From Xestospongia muta (lineage: Eukaryota > Porifera > Demospongiae > Haplosclerida > Petrosiidae), in contig OY848929.1 of assembly GCA_963693285.1 (NCBI GenBank), positions 684,501 to 748,500 on the forward strand: a DNA stretch of 64,000 nucleotides, read 5' to 3'. A program made the position numbers and the translations under genes. Below the pieces are notes generated by a model. The model made no database searches. It was not told where the DNA came from and was given only the letters and a program-made list of their open reading frames with translations. This document shows, piece after piece, positions 24,357 through 37,787 of this stretch; the first letter of the stretch is position 1; each line of letters starts with the position of its first letter.

Positions 24357-24888
24357 TCACAGGAATGAAGTCACTTAATATTCATAAGATTCATTTGATT
24401 AATTTGGTTGATCATGTGAACACTACTGTTGTCACATGAACGTTCAGAATCATCTACATGTGTTGCTTTATATTATAATAATGGAGTAATGAAATAGTAT
24501 TCAAGTAAGATAGTCTGTTAATGAAGTTATTGTTGTATTGAGTATGGATTGTGTTAGACTTATGATGTGTTTTGTTTTGTCTTCTTAGATGTTGAGCAAG
24601 TATTATAATACCGTTTAGAAATGGGAGGATGTTAACACAGGTCCTATTAAATGTAAATGAAAATTGTTGTAATTGTATATTGGATCAAAGATTATTGAAA
24701 GACAAAAGATGTTTAATTTATACATTCTTTGGCTTGATAAATTTACCAGTGATATACCACTCTTCATGTAGAAACATTGTTGCATAATTTACAAGCCTCA
24801 TTCACATTTCTTTTCATTTACTATATCAAAAAAGTAAAATAATTCTTTACATTGTATATTTTGATATACCTCTCTGTAGTCATTCATA
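24357..24888 (+). other. Intergenic, nothing recognised
   Basis: AT-rich DNA with no supported exon on either strand. Confidence 0.5.
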
Positions 24889-25654
24889 CTAGACATGATC
24901 AGTGAAATAATACTTCACATCATTAATGGTGTTGTCAATGATTTCATCTGGTAATGATGATAAAAGGCTATTTGTTGTAATTAGTTGTCCATACTGCAAC
25001 AAGGTTTCAATACTTGATTGACAGTCATGGCTCGAATTTCTATGATACAAGAAATATATATAGTGTAGTAACAAATTCATTGTTCATGTCACCACTATAA
25101 TATCAACTATTATCCTCAAATTAATTTTTGTACATAATTACACATACAACAGCTTTTCATTGTTTACAGTTTTAATCTCATTATCACATCTATAATATGT
25201 GTGTATACAGTGTTTATTTAAAATAAACTATGTAAGTTACTACTACTTACCTATAGCTGACTTAGGTTAACTGAGTGATTGGAGTGTTGATAGAAGTGAC
25301 TGTTTTAGCTCATGTTTTTGTTTGTTTGTTGATTTAGTGATTTTTGTTGATGGAATTTTACAATGTTTTTGTGTTGAAAGAATGTTTTTTGTGGAGATAG
25401 TGCTTTGTTTGCTGGTTCATTTTGATATCCTATTAAATCTAGATGATATTTCTATTATTGACTTCAACAAGATTTAACGCTGCTCTTATATTCTTTCTTA
25501 TTTGTTGCAGGATATCTTCATCTGTACATTGATCTAATAAGGTGTATAGATGATCCATATCTCTCTGTATGTCTTCTTTCATGGCAGCTGTTGTAGTGTA
25601 TTCCCCTAAGACTTTTACTTCACAGAATATTTCCTCATTCCCATTTCCCAACAT
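24889..25654 (-). CDS. Hypothetical two-exon minus-strand gene
   Basis: The first exon would run from ATG at 25,654 to about 25,445 (MLGNGNEEIFCEVKVLGEY, then a helical, acidic stretch including MKEDIQRDMDHLYTLLDQ). The second would start after an acceptor ATCATAG near 25,040 and stop at 24,889 (SSIETLLQYGQLITTNSLL, ending FTDHV). The donor is not convincing. The composition (amphipathic helices, polar) looks like protein rather than noise, but no family is recognised. It could be a distal part of the ubiquitin protease relic on the same strand, or chance open frames. Confidence 0.3.
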
Positions 25655-26557
25655 TGAGTAACTTCATAGAGACATTTGATGGTTTTACTTGAATATGATT
25701 CTGGTGAGAGTTTATATACTTAATAACAAGGTGAAAATGTTTATACATTGTTACACTGAGAAGAGAGTCAGAACATGTACATGTATACTCGTGTATACAA
25801 ACGTTGCATTCCTTGTAATGTATGTGGCAATTTTGACAAATTGCTTGTTGTTTCTTGATAATATAGTAGTTTTCAGGTTTTGATGTAGAGGTAACTATCC
25901 ATTCATTACATTGAGTTTCTGTTATAGCTTGTATTGAAAGCTTTATACTATGTACATATCTGTTGTTAATGATACCTATTTGATAAGATGTCTTCCCCTT
26001 CTCTAATTTTATTCTAATTTTAATCTGTACATGTAATTTGCTCTTTCATATATTTATTGTCAAATAATGAGAAGAGTATACCTTCGTAATTGAAGTATTA
26101 AAAATAGATGGCAGTGAATACAGATCTTGTTTTACTGTTGTTTGAGTTTGTTTGTCACATCTATTGTTGGTATAATGGAACTAATTATATTGGACTAGTT
26201 GAAAATGCATTAATCACCTCGGACATAATACCCCCTCTTTTCAGGTAACATCACTTTTTGGAATGAACTTTTGATTGCATCTTCTACGTTAGCTCCCTGG
26301 ATGATATGTCCAATGTATTATCAACATATTAATAGTAACTGTTTATGTCATACCTGTACAGCTACTTGTAAATTTGATTGGTTACTTTCAAAAGATCTGG
26401 ACAATCCACATTTTAGACATTGTATTATGTTAAATATACATTTTATGTATGCTTATGTATTCTTACTAGTAGTAATTATTGTAGTATCAGTTAATTTGTG
26501 TACACTGGTGTCGCTTACAATTAAATTAATATGTCAAAAGCACTAATATTGACTATA
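25655..26557 (+). other. Intergenic, nothing recognised
   Basis: AT-rich. An open frame at 26,271-26,546 contains a hydrophobic stretch but has no homologous copy, no splice context and no recognised motif. Confidence 0.45.
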
Positions 26558-27145
26558 AATACCTCTCTTCAATTTGAAAAAGAGTTTGAGTAAGAAACTC
26601 GTGGGCATCTTCCTGATCACCTGGAGACCAATGTGGAATAAATTCTATAAAATATGTAATTTACTTCATATTAGTTTTGTCCATTACTGTTCAGGACTTC
26701 AGGTGATTGTAGATCTGTTAGCTGTATCACCTTAGCCCCCTCCTGCATGCAGAGATTCTTCAATTAATCTTTTTATGAAGCATATGCAGTATAATGTAGC
26801 TAAGAGTACGTTTATATCATTATGATATTGACAATAACAATTCTTACTGCATTCTTCATGTTTATTTATGTACTCTTGTATAGGAGAGAGATATAGATTG
26901 CCTGAAGAGTTGAATTTGCAAAGCAAGTGTTTTCTAGATTTGTTAATACTGAGGGAAGACTTGAGTCCATCACAGCTCTCAGTAATCCAAACTGAGCATA
27001 CTATCATGTGTATTATGTTTATTACTGTTTACTATTCATTAAAAATGTCATATAACAATTAATACAAAGTCACGCTGGGAGCAGTCACTGACTTACTTTC
27101 CTTCTTCATCGACTTCAGCTGGAACAGTACTGGCTTTCCTTGCTT
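26558..27145 (-). pseudogene. Ubiquitin-specific protease (USP/UCH) relic
   Basis: Minus strand. A clean exon 26,558-26,645, flanked by an acceptor and a GTATTT donor, reads SPGDQEDAHEFLTQTLFQIE, the USP motif G.QEDAHEFL. Upstream on that strand, 26,890-26,965 reads VLTNLENTCFANSTLQAIYI, the USP Cys-box (normally NLGNTCxxNxxLQ), keeping the catalytic Cys but with Gly changed to Glu. The continuation SPIQEYINKHEECSK lies in another frame, so a frameshift separates them. A possible earlier exon (KELKEARKASTVPAEVDEEG) lies at 27,095-27,165. The His box that completes the active site was not found. USP enzymes remove ubiquitin; this copy is probably dead. Confidence 0.65.
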
Positions 27146-27237
27146 CTTTTAATTCTTTCTTCTAGTGAGTTTTTGACCAAACGTACCGCTATAATTGTTG
27201 GCAGTTTAGACGAAAGATGATTGAAGTAACGTTATCA

Positions 27238-27278
27238 TAGATAGTATAGACTACGTGACATGTAGTCTATACTATCTA
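27238..27278. repeat. Perfect 17-bp hairpin
   Basis: TAGATAGTATAGACTAC (27,238-27,254) is followed after a 7-nt spacer by its exact complement (27,262-27,278). It lies 135 bp upstream of the PARP14-like start codon. It could be a tiny palindromic insertion or a cruciform or RNA hairpin; no flanking duplication is clear. Confidence 0.7.
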
Positions 27279-27412
27279 GGGATATTACAGATTATAGCTA
27301 AGTCGCCCACAAGAATAACTGAAGACAAACCTCCATGGGGAAAACGCCAAGTTTAGTGATCTAAATATTTAATCAGCTTAGCAAAAACATAGGCGAGGCT
27401 CGTACAATTGCA

Positions 27413-30307
27413 ATGGCAGCTAGACCGCCTCCCGAAAGTGATGCCTCGAAAAAATACAAGAAAGCTGTTAACAAAGAGTTTAATTCCCTTTATGCTGACC
27501 TAAGTTCATCTTTAAAGAGCTCTATGCAGACGTTTGGTGAGAAAGCATTTGGTGCTGGTCTAATATCAGTGTCTGCTATGAAATCAAAGAATTTCGATAA
27601 TATTGCTACTGACTTTCTGGCTGGTTTGAACCTCAAAGACAGTGTGTTAGACATACAAAAGTACTGTCAATGTTTTATTGATATTCTTGAGGATCTTGGT
27701 GGTCCTGCTGTAGCTGCGGCAAAACATCTCTCAATCAGATGGAGTGCAGCAAAGTTTTTAAGTACACCAGTTAACTCAGGTATACATAGAAACCATGAAT
27801 GTAACTATACAATTGCTCACTAATATAACATGAGCTATTATATATGTGTTAGTTGGATGTGTACTTGTACATGTACCTTACTTCCTTTGGCTATGAATGT
27901 TGACAATCTCCTAGCTCCTGGCCTGACACAATGCTATTTACATACAACATGGACTTATACTATAGGTTTAATAATTTAAAATCAGTTATAATTTACATAC
28001 AAGTGGTCACAATAAACCTGTCTTTCTCATAGAAATCCTATATTCTGATGACTCAGTAACTCTTCATGAAGAAACTAAGACAGGTAAATTACTGTACAAA
28101 TGTTTATTTGCTGTAATTCATTGTATTTTTTAATCAGCTTTAGATTTAATGAGAGCTAACATTGACCGAATACCAAACCTGGCTAATATGGCTTACAACT
28201 TGGAAAAACATTTTGCATTTCTTTGTATATCAGCAAAAGAGGTCCTTAAAGCTAAAAGTTACGATTTAGAAAATGCTAAGTTATTTGTTAGTGTGCTACT
28301 GGATAGTAAGCTTTCTGAAAAACAGAAAACTTTCCACGTGAGTCTTGACAAGGTTCAAAATTTTGATGAGTTTTTCAAATTTCTACATCGTCATCATTTT
28401 CTTGGATATCTCAATTATGATCTATTAAAGTCAATTGCCAAATTAGCTAAAGATGAAAATATTAACAAGCAGTTTGATCAATATGAGAAAGAATATGCTA
28501 GGTTCCTACAAGACGCTTCGTTTTCTGAAATCTTGGCCATATTCCATCAACACCCAAATCTTAAACCAGCTGCAGTTATTGGATTCCCTCGAGTTGTTTT
28601 TCATCTTGATAGCCAAAAATGGTTGTTGGAGAAGATTAGTGACTGGAATATAAACTTTGGAATGATTTGTGCTTCTGGGGCTTATCAATTGGATAGCATA
28701 ACAGAGAGCTCTATTCTTATTACATATGTTGTTTTTCCTTCAGCTTTACCTGATGTTCTAAGAGATCTCAGGGATTCGGTAGTTCTAAAAAAGTTTGAGA
28801 ATATTGGAGTGAGGGTCCAGTTACCACAGTTAACTACCGACCAAGTGCACCTTAGTGAAGGTATAAATAATACCTTTAGAAAAATAAGGATAAATCTTGT
28901 GTCATTGTCCTAGATATGTTGACATCATTTTGTATATCACCTGATGAAGTTACTGATGATTCTGTTTTAACTACATTAGTATGTTGATATTTCTGCTGAC
29001 ACATAAAGCATGTTAGATTGTCCTAAGATTGCTTTGACCATGTGTTATGTATGTGTGATGTTTGTTACATTGATTTGTTGCATGCAAATATTGAAGGCTA
29101 GAATTGACTGTTGATGCCCTTAACAAAGTACCAATGCATTCTAACAATCCAGAACACATCTTGGCCACACTATAGCTATTCGTTCTTTATGTTAACAAAA
29201 CTTTAGTAATCTGTAACAACAGAGTTACTATCAAAGCAATCTTAGGTCAGTTTTTATAGTCATATAATTTAATCTTGTTACAATAAGTTGTTTGTATTTT
29301 AAATAATATGGAATGACATATGAACAACGAACATACTTTATAAAAACAAAAGTCATCACTTATTTTGTGGCTCACTTGGGCTTGCCCCAATTAAATCTTT
29401 TTTGGTTTAAAAGTCTCTATCGTTTACAGCAGCAGCATCAACCAGCTCCAACCTACCATTCATCAACTTGTCTAACAAAGGTAGTCTATCAATTTCAAGA
29501 CATACCATGCTTATTTTTATCTTCAAACACCTTCGATTTATAGACTCTCACTAATCAAGACAGCAGACCATCTCTACAATCACTACCTCTTTCTGCTAAA
29601 GAAAGCCACTCACAAAAGATGTCCCAAATGACTGGTATGTTTCTATATACTTTAAGGTTTGGGGTTTTAGAGTTTGTAAAGCATATTCGTGTATTTAGGC
29701 TAGCTTAGTCTATAATATTGACTGAATAGAATAGAAACAAGGAAATAAGTATATAAAATGATGAGATTATAATACTTTAATTTGTTTGTCACTGGCATCC
29801 ATGTAATAGTAACTATCAAAGCTAACAATAATAACATGCTCTTAGCTTTTTGCTGTAAATGCATGGTGCAATTTTTATAGCTATATAATTACAGCAATGC
29901 ACTGCAAAAGCGAGGAGCAATGTTCCCTTTTTGCTAGTGAGCACAGTAGTAATTACTATGGCATTTGACACGATGTTCACTGGTAGAAAAGTGAAGGACA
30001 TTATTTTTACAGTGGGTGTGAATATTAGTAGTAACACTTATTCACTGTAAGAAAATTCATAATTTGATAGTTCTAAGAAATGCACCTCTTGTGATGCCAT
30101 TACATTATTCATAATTGTAGCATAAAAGTATAGCTATTTTGATTTATGAGTTTTCTCAAAACGGTTTTACTGTAACCAAAAATAAACCACTTGGAGTCAA
30201 CTTATACACACCAATGCTATACTAGATGTCAATCTCTAAATTAATTTATGCATGCAATAGATGATGTACTAGCTTGCAAATTTAGCATGCATTACTTACT
30301 TAATATG

Positions 30308-30361
<54 letters not shown>

Positions 30362-33300
30362 TTTATATTTTATTCATGATCTAGTCTTACAATGTATTGT
30401 TTATTCTAATGTCACAGATGAGGAAGATCATGATGGTGATCCTGTTTATCTCACATTAACTGGTTTACCAGGTGGTACTACACTGGAAGTCATAGAGGAC
30501 TATTTATCTGCTGCCATTACAGATGATGATCCTAAAATTGAAGATGTTACCATATTAGGAAGTGGTATAGCTTCAGTTAAAGTGTCAGGAGTAAAAGGTC
30601 AGTAAAGGTCAACAGAGTAGGTCATGATATATTATAACATGTGACTAATTTAGAAATGATTTAAATGACATCAGTGTTAGTAACATGTTAAGATTGATAT
30701 TAGGTTGTGGCTATTCCACTCCAGTGGTGCATGTAATATATAGAAAAGACCCTAAAGCTAAAATCTCAGACCCTAAGTTTATTATTCACATAATGTGGTA
30801 TTCATTAATGGTAGAAGGTTAGCCAATTTGTTTATTTCATATTCTATACTTAGGTTAACCTATGTTACTCCCACTAACATAATAGATCATTGTTTTATCG
30901 TTATGATAAATTTTTTTAATCTTCAATTTTCATTAGACATTGAGGGTTTTCTCCAACAAAAACATAAAATTAAGAGACAACCTGTTGACATTTCATTACA
31001 TAAGCCATTATCTTCAAACAAGAACTCTTGTCACCAACAAGATGAGAAGACTTCAATTACATCACAACCAGATGACATTATTCCTGATACAATTGAGGTC
31101 ACTGGAGAAGATATTAGCAATGCTGAAGTATTAGAATTATATTTTCAAGGAGTAACATCTGGAGGAAAGAGAGAGAAGGAAGTAGAATGGATCAACTGTG
31201 TTGATGACGGTGTTGTACATGTCAAGTTTTTGTCATCTAAAGGTGAGAGATGTAGTTATAAAATTGTAAACTTGAAATGTAAAGAACATAACAATAATGG
31301 AATAGCTATTGATAAATAATATCATATTACCAATATGGTATGAACTGGTTACATTATTTCAACTACTTAACATTGTTTGTACATGATTTTCACATGTTTA
31401 CTATTGCTGTCATTAAATATAAAGATTGATGGCATAAAAAGGAGGATTATGTAATACTTGTGGACAAAGGAGACTGCTATAGTTCTTGTATAAAATTACT
31501 TTTTATCAAAAAGATTTCAAGTTTAATTTTAGGACTAAGCATTTCCAGTGAAAAATTTTTGATGATAATTATGTTGGACTTAATCTGTGTGTTATGAATC
31601 TTGCATATTAATTAGCTTATTTTATAGTGATATGTTGCTTTGTATTATTGCTGACATTGGTAGTAAGTAGTCCAGTTCAAATAAACCATCCTTAAATAGA
31701 CATTGCTATAGAGTACCATGTTCTAATATTGTACTATCACTGTTACTCTTGTTTCCATTTCAGATGCTGCAGCTGTGGTTGCACAAGAGAAACATTCATT
31801 TATGAAGAAACCTCTTTATGTTTGTTATGTTCCAGCCCCTCCTCCTGAAGTACCTAAACAATACCAGAAAGACAAGTTATTTATACGAGACATTCCTGAA
31901 GGTGTTGATCGTGACTTCTTAATAGTTTTTATTGAGGGGCGCCTAGCAATTGAGAATGAAAGTGACTTTACATTAGATTTCAGATCTGACTGTGCTCTGT
32001 TATTGTTCACTCATATGTACACAGATGAAGGTAATGTTATCATAAAATAATTATTGTTTTGATCTTATTATGTTTTTAGAACTGGCTGCAATGATCAATA
32101 AATTGACATCAAAGAAAGTCAAGAAATCTCAACTTACTGTTGAGCGTTGTGAAGTTAACTGCAGTATATATGTCAATAATATTACCAACAAAAGCTTCAC
32201 TACTGTTGACGCATTAGAAATGTATTTCGATAACTCTCGTAGTGGAGCTGGAGAAGGTACTATTGAAAGTGTTGAAATGTTAACTAAAGACAAAGCTAAA
32301 GTTACATTTAAGGATCCTTCAGGTAAGTAAGTATAAAGTTTAGTTTGTGATAATATATTGATGTTGTTATTATGTAGTGATTTTAAGAGTACTTGAGAAG
32401 AAACATGAGAAACTAGGTCCTAATGTCTCCATTACTGAATGTACTGTCTTAGACTCTCTTGACTTAACTGATGAAAGTGGAACAGATGAAGAAGATGAAG
32501 TGAAAGAGAAGGAAGAGGTTGCAGAGAAATCAAATAAGAAGAAATCTAAAAAGGCAGAAGCTAAGGAAAAAGTTGTAGAAGAAGATGAGAATGCAGAAGA
32601 GATACCAAAGAAAAAAACAAAGAAAAGAGCTAAAAAGCAAAAAAGAACACAAGCAGAAGAAGTAGAGGAAACAGAAACATTAACAACTTCTCCAGAACAA
32701 GAAAAGCCTCCAGCTCCACAGGTACCACTTCAACCAGTTATTCTTCCATTGGATCCCCTTCTTGCTAAATACCTTCGTTTGAAACCTAATATGACTGAGG
32801 GTATTGCCAAAGAGTTCCAAGTTTCCATTAGTATTGATGATAGTAGGGGTATTGTTACTATAACTCCTACCTCATCTTCTCCAATTGATTGGCCTATTAA
32901 ATCAGAAGAGATGATAAAAGATGTATTCTCTTCCACTCTCTCAAAAGTAGACATAGCTATCCCACCAGAAACTGCTAATTCAATTTACCCTATGATAATG
33001 AAGTTCTGTAATGAGGGAGGCCTGCGATTTGCTTTTGGTCAAGGTGGTAACAAACTCTCTATAGCTGGTGATATTGGTTCAGTCACCAAACTTCAAAATG
33101 ATGTCCAGGAGCTTTGTAGCAGATTGATTAAGAAAGAAGAAGTCATCACTTTCAATCCAGAGGATTACTGTTTCTTAAAGGGACTGATGCTCCCTCTTAT
33201 CCAGAAACATCACCCTAGTATTACATTCCAATGTAATGACCAACATTTAACATTATCAATGAATGGATCAATTAAAGATGTTGGAGAGTTTCGAGACAAA

Positions 33301-36300
33301 ATAAGCCATTATCTAGTACACTCCAAGGTTCCAGTTAATTTGCAACCTCTAGCTGTCAAATTTCTTCATGAGGGCATTGGAAGACAAGTCCTTCAAAATA
33401 TGACAAAAGGGTCTAAAGTTGTACCATACTTTGCTAATAAAGAGAACCAGACTTATCTTTTCTTACTGAGCTCAAATGAACATGCTTTCCAAGTTGAAAC
33501 TGTGGCTGTTAAGATACAACAAGAAGTGTGTGTCAAAACAGATGATCTTCCTCAATCCTTTCAGTCTCGAGTTGCTGAAAGCCCAAAATATGCTGCTTTT
33601 CAAGATCACTTATCAAAGAAGCATCCCTTTTTAGCCATGGTCCACAGAAACCAACTTATTATAGTAAGTACCTATACTTCTATAGGAGAAGTAAGTCAGT
33701 CATTTAAGAGTTTTATAGCTGAAGAGTGCTCAGTTACTAAAGATATTCGTTTAAAGAGAGGAGTGTGGCGCTTGTTCCATGCTACATCAATGGAAAAGAA
33801 ATGGACAGATCTTGTTAGTGAAATGAGAGACAATGGAGTTAGCATAGTGTCTTCTTCAAAACCAACAGCTCGAAAGCCATTCCTCAGGATCAAAGGTGAA
33901 ATAGTTAATGTTGAACATGCTGCTGAGAAGATTCAAGAGCTTCAGCATGCTGTGAAAGAGCGTCAAATACAAATATCCCGTCCTGGAATTTGTCAATATT
34001 TCTTTAATGACCCCAATGGTCAAATGGTTCTTAAAGGAATAGAGAATGAAGCTCAAGTTAGTATAGAGATGGGAGTTGATGGCGATGAAGCAGATAATTT
34101 GAGTAAACCAAGTCAAGGAACTCCACAATTCACACGAATATGTTTTGGAACCACATCAGGGTTGAAGACTATCACTGTCTTTGTTGGTGATATCACAGAG
34201 TTTAACAGAGCTGAAGTAATAGTAAATGCTGCTAATGAAGATCTACAACATGTTGGTGGTGTAGCACTAGCTATTGCTAAGAAAGGTGGTCCAATAATTC
34301 AACAGGAGTCAGATGAGTATGTCCAATATAAAGGTAGAGTGAGTACTGGCAGTGCTGTCTTGTTCAATAAAGTAGGCAATCTCCCATACAAAGCAATAGT
34401 ACATGCTGTGGGTCCACGATGGACATATAGTGGCAACCAAGAGAGAGAAATTGCTCTTCTTAAGAAAGCTATTCGTACCAGTCTCTCAAAAGCTAGAGAC
34501 TACAACTCAATAGCACTTCCTGCCATTAGCTCTGGTATATATGGTTTCCCTAGTGATGTGTGTGCTGATGCTCTAGTAGAAGCAGCTGTAGAGTTCAGTA
34601 AAAGTGATCCTGATTCAAATATAAGTGAAATCAACTTTGTTATACTTCAAGATAATGCTGATGTGTTTCTAGAGGCTGCTAAGAAACACATGGAAAATTT
34701 ACGTACCCTTCAGGATCCTTCAGCTGCTACTCCTGTTACCACACCTACTTCTAATCAAGGAGATGACACAGCTAATCGACGTCGCAGACGAGGAAGCACC
34801 AAACCTACCACTTCAGTAACTTCTCAAGATACACCATCTACTCCAACTACTATCCCTTCTATGAGAGCATCAAGTAATCAAAGTTCACATGGTATTGCAT
34901 ACAAATCTATTAAAATTACAAAAGGGAGCATTCTTAAATTTCAGGTAACAGACTTTTTAATTTCAAAGTACTTATAATTTTTATTTATTTACATCACACA
35001 GGAAGAAATTCTAGTTAATAGTACTGATCAGAAACTTGGATTTGGTGGTTTAGTTGCTCAACAGTTAGCTAAAGCTGCAGGTCCTGGACTAGCACAAGAA
35101 TGTGAAAATGTCCCTAAACCCATTTCTTTTGGTGATGTGGTAACTACAGGAGCATATAATCTCTCATCAAAACATGTTCTCCATGTTGTGTTACCAGGAT
35201 ATGATGAACCAGGTGGTAACTCTGAAAAGGTATGTTTAAATATGCCAATAATTGCCCATGGATATTGCTGTCTGTATTTCAGGTTTTGGGAGAGGTTATT
35301 CAAAAATGCCTAGCAGAGTGCACTCGTCTCAAGGCTAAATCAATATCTATACCATCTATTGGAGCTGGTAATCTCAGATATCCTGACGATGTTGTGTCCA
35401 AGGTGCTAATAGAAGAGGCTGCCTCATATTTGGAGCATAACAGTGGGAAAACATCTCTCCAGATGGTTCATTTTGTTGTTTTTGACCAACGAGTATATGA
35501 TGCATTTCAAAAATGTTATCAAGCTAACTCAAGTGGTCCTGTCAGTCTTTCTAGCAAAAGAGGATCTACTCCCACTACTAGAACAACACGATCACAAACA
35601 AGACAGTCATCTCAACAAAGAACCAAATATCAAAGTTTTCCTGAAGAGAGAAGAGATGATCAGGAGCCATGCGTATTCAAACTTCCTCATGATCTTCGTC
35701 TTGAGATAGTCCAAGGAGACATCTCCTCTGATGACTGTGATGTTATTGTAAATACAACTAATAGATATCTGCACTTAGTTGGCTCTGGTGTTGCTGGTGC
35801 ACTATTGAAAAAAGGAGGTCGGGAATTACAGGCAGCTTGTGATGCTGTTGTTTCACAGGGGATTATGGTAGAAGAAGGAAAAGTAGTTACAACTCCATCT
35901 ACTGGAGAGTTAAAGTGTAAGATGATTTTCCATATAGCATTCGAGAATAAAGATTCTAAGAATTTTGTAAAAACAATCCATGCTTGTCTTGAAACTGCAG
36001 AAAAGAAGGCATTTACTTCAATAGCTTTTCCAGCAGTTGGTACTGGTACTCATGGTTATCCTGCAGAGAGTGCAGCTAGAGCAATGGTAGATGCTATCAA
36101 AAGGTTCACAGGAAAGAAGCCAAAATATGTTAAGATAATTCGTATGGTACTTTTTGATTCTCGGGTTTATCAACAGTTTAGTGATGCTATTAAATCTATG
36201 GGTGAATCAAGTGGTGGACTTCTTAGTTATATTTACAAGGGAGCTAGAGCTTTAGGTTCTTTTTTTGGGTATGGAGAGGAACAGGAAAATGAATGGGATG

Positions 36301-37667
36301 AAGTTAAAAGTGAAGGACAAAATGAGAAAGAAGACCATGAAGATGATGAAGATTTCAATACAGCAAGAATGTTGTCTAGTCTTTCTTTAGATTCTAAAGT
36401 TATTCTCTACATATATGGTGAGACAGACCACTCTGTTAAGAGGGCTGAGAAACGGCTCAGAGCTATTATTGACACTCAATTTATCAGTGAAGATGTTATC
36501 GATGAGAAAATTGTTGGTCTATCAGATTTTACAACTCGTGAGTTAGAGTCCCTTGCTAAAGAGCATAATGTTAATATTGACATTGATCGACATCCTAGTA
36601 TATATACAATTAAGCTTCATGGCTGTCAGCAAGATGTTCTTCTTATCAAAGACAAAGTTCGTGATGCAATGTCTGCTTTAACTCAAGAAGAGTCAAAAAA
36701 AGTTGCTGCTGACGTTGTCTATAAGACTATCCGATGGACTAGAATGCTTTCAACTGAAGAGGAAGAAGAATATGATGAAGATTTGAATTTTGAAATAGAA
36801 CAAGCTTACCAGAAGAAAGATCGTGTCTTCAATTGTGATGAAGATGACTTTTATATTGACTTCACCAAAATGGAAGTGAAAGACACAGTGACAGACAAAG
36901 TTGTAAAAGTAAAACGTATAGCTTTAATACAAGGTATGGTCATTTATGTTAGTACCTTATATAGTAATCTATCTGCTCTTAGCTGCTGCAGAAGATAAAC
37001 CTAAAGACTGGGATCCAATGCCAACTGATGCAAAGGGAAAAGAGAAACATGTCCATCTTGTCACTCTTACAGCTGGTAGTCCTGAGTATAATAATGTAGA
37101 GAGTCAGTTCAACACGACAATGGTTAAAGGAAGCAGTTATAGTCAAATTGTGAGTATCCAACGAATACAAAATCCTGTTCTCTATCAGCAGTATATGGTG
37201 AGAAAGAGAGAGATGGACAAACATAATCCTCCAGGTCACCAAAATGAACGATGGTTGTTTCATGGAACAAGTCCCGACACACTAGATAAAATTAATACTC
37301 AGGGTTTTAATCGTAGCTTTGCAGGAAAGAATGGTATGTTTATTGATGTTAAATTATTGTACTGTACTGTCTTTTGAATATAGCAACAGCTTATGGTAAA
37401 GGTGTCTACTTTGCTCGTGATTCTTCTTATTCCAATCGATATGCAGCTCCTGATGGTAATGGACATCGTCGCATGTATCTGACACGTGTACTGACTGGAG
37501 AGTATACTTTTGGAAATAGCTCAATGGTTGTTCCTCCAGCTAAGAATACTCAGATAAACCAACATGTTCTCTTTGACTCTACGGTTGACAATGTAGCTAA
37601 TCCTTCCATTTTTGTGGTCTACACTGATGCTCAAAATTATCCTGCTTATGTTATTACTTATAAATAA
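27413..37667 (+). CDS. PARP14-like macrodomain mono-ADP-ribosyltransferase (15 exons, ~2,474 aa)
   Basis: Exons: 27413-27779, 28033-28083, 28138-28860, 28914-28978, 29430-29480, 29544-29634, 30418-30597, 30937-31242, 31764-32030, 32080-32322, 32378-34944, 35002-35229, 35283-36933, 36983-37333, 37384-37667; all phases fit. Order: an unrecognised N-terminal helical module (first ~380 aa); RRM-like units (e.g. VYLTLTGLPGG, VLELYFQGVTSGGK, LFIRDIPEG); a Lys/Glu-rich, NLS-like linker (about 32,480-32,700); KH-like repeats; macrodomain 1 (VNAANEDLQHVGGVALAI, SSGIYGFP); macrodomain 2 (34,900-35,520); macrodomain 3 (IVQGDISSDDCDVIVNTTN); a KH-like unit; WWE (TIRWTRM); PARP catalytic domain (LFHGTS, GKGVYFARDSSYS, NPSIFVVY). 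The triad reads H-Y-I, the mono-ART type of PARP10/12/14. Expected role: reading and writing mono-ADP-ribose, in vertebrates interferon-linked and antiviral. The join of exons 1-4 to the rest rests on phase only; exon 4 could instead end a separate gene at 28,987. Confidence 0.92.
30310..30358. repeat. (TA)n microsatellite
   Basis: An uninterrupted TA run of about 24 units inside the intron before the first RRM-like exon of the PARP14-like gene. Confidence 0.95.
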
Positions 37668-37787
37668 AACAAGTGCAAAAAATTGTGTGATTGATTTCAA
37701 TTTTGTTTAGTAAGTGCTTTTTTAGTATATTCAATTTTTGAGCTCAATACAATTACATAAAATCATCAGTTGATGTTCAAAAACAAA

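Noticed and set aside
26271..26546. Open frame of 91 codons with a hydrophobic stretch
   Set aside because: No paralogue, splice context or motif; hydrophobic runs arise easily from TTA/ATT-rich DNA.
29822..30037. Minus-strand open frame of 71 codons
   Set aside because: It lies in an intron of the PARP14-like gene, with no splice partners or recognisable motif.
32730..34128. Several minus-strand open frames of 65-90 codons
   Set aside because: They are antisense shadows of the PARP14-like coding exon; the same shadows recur at the paralogous copies because the DNA is duplicated.
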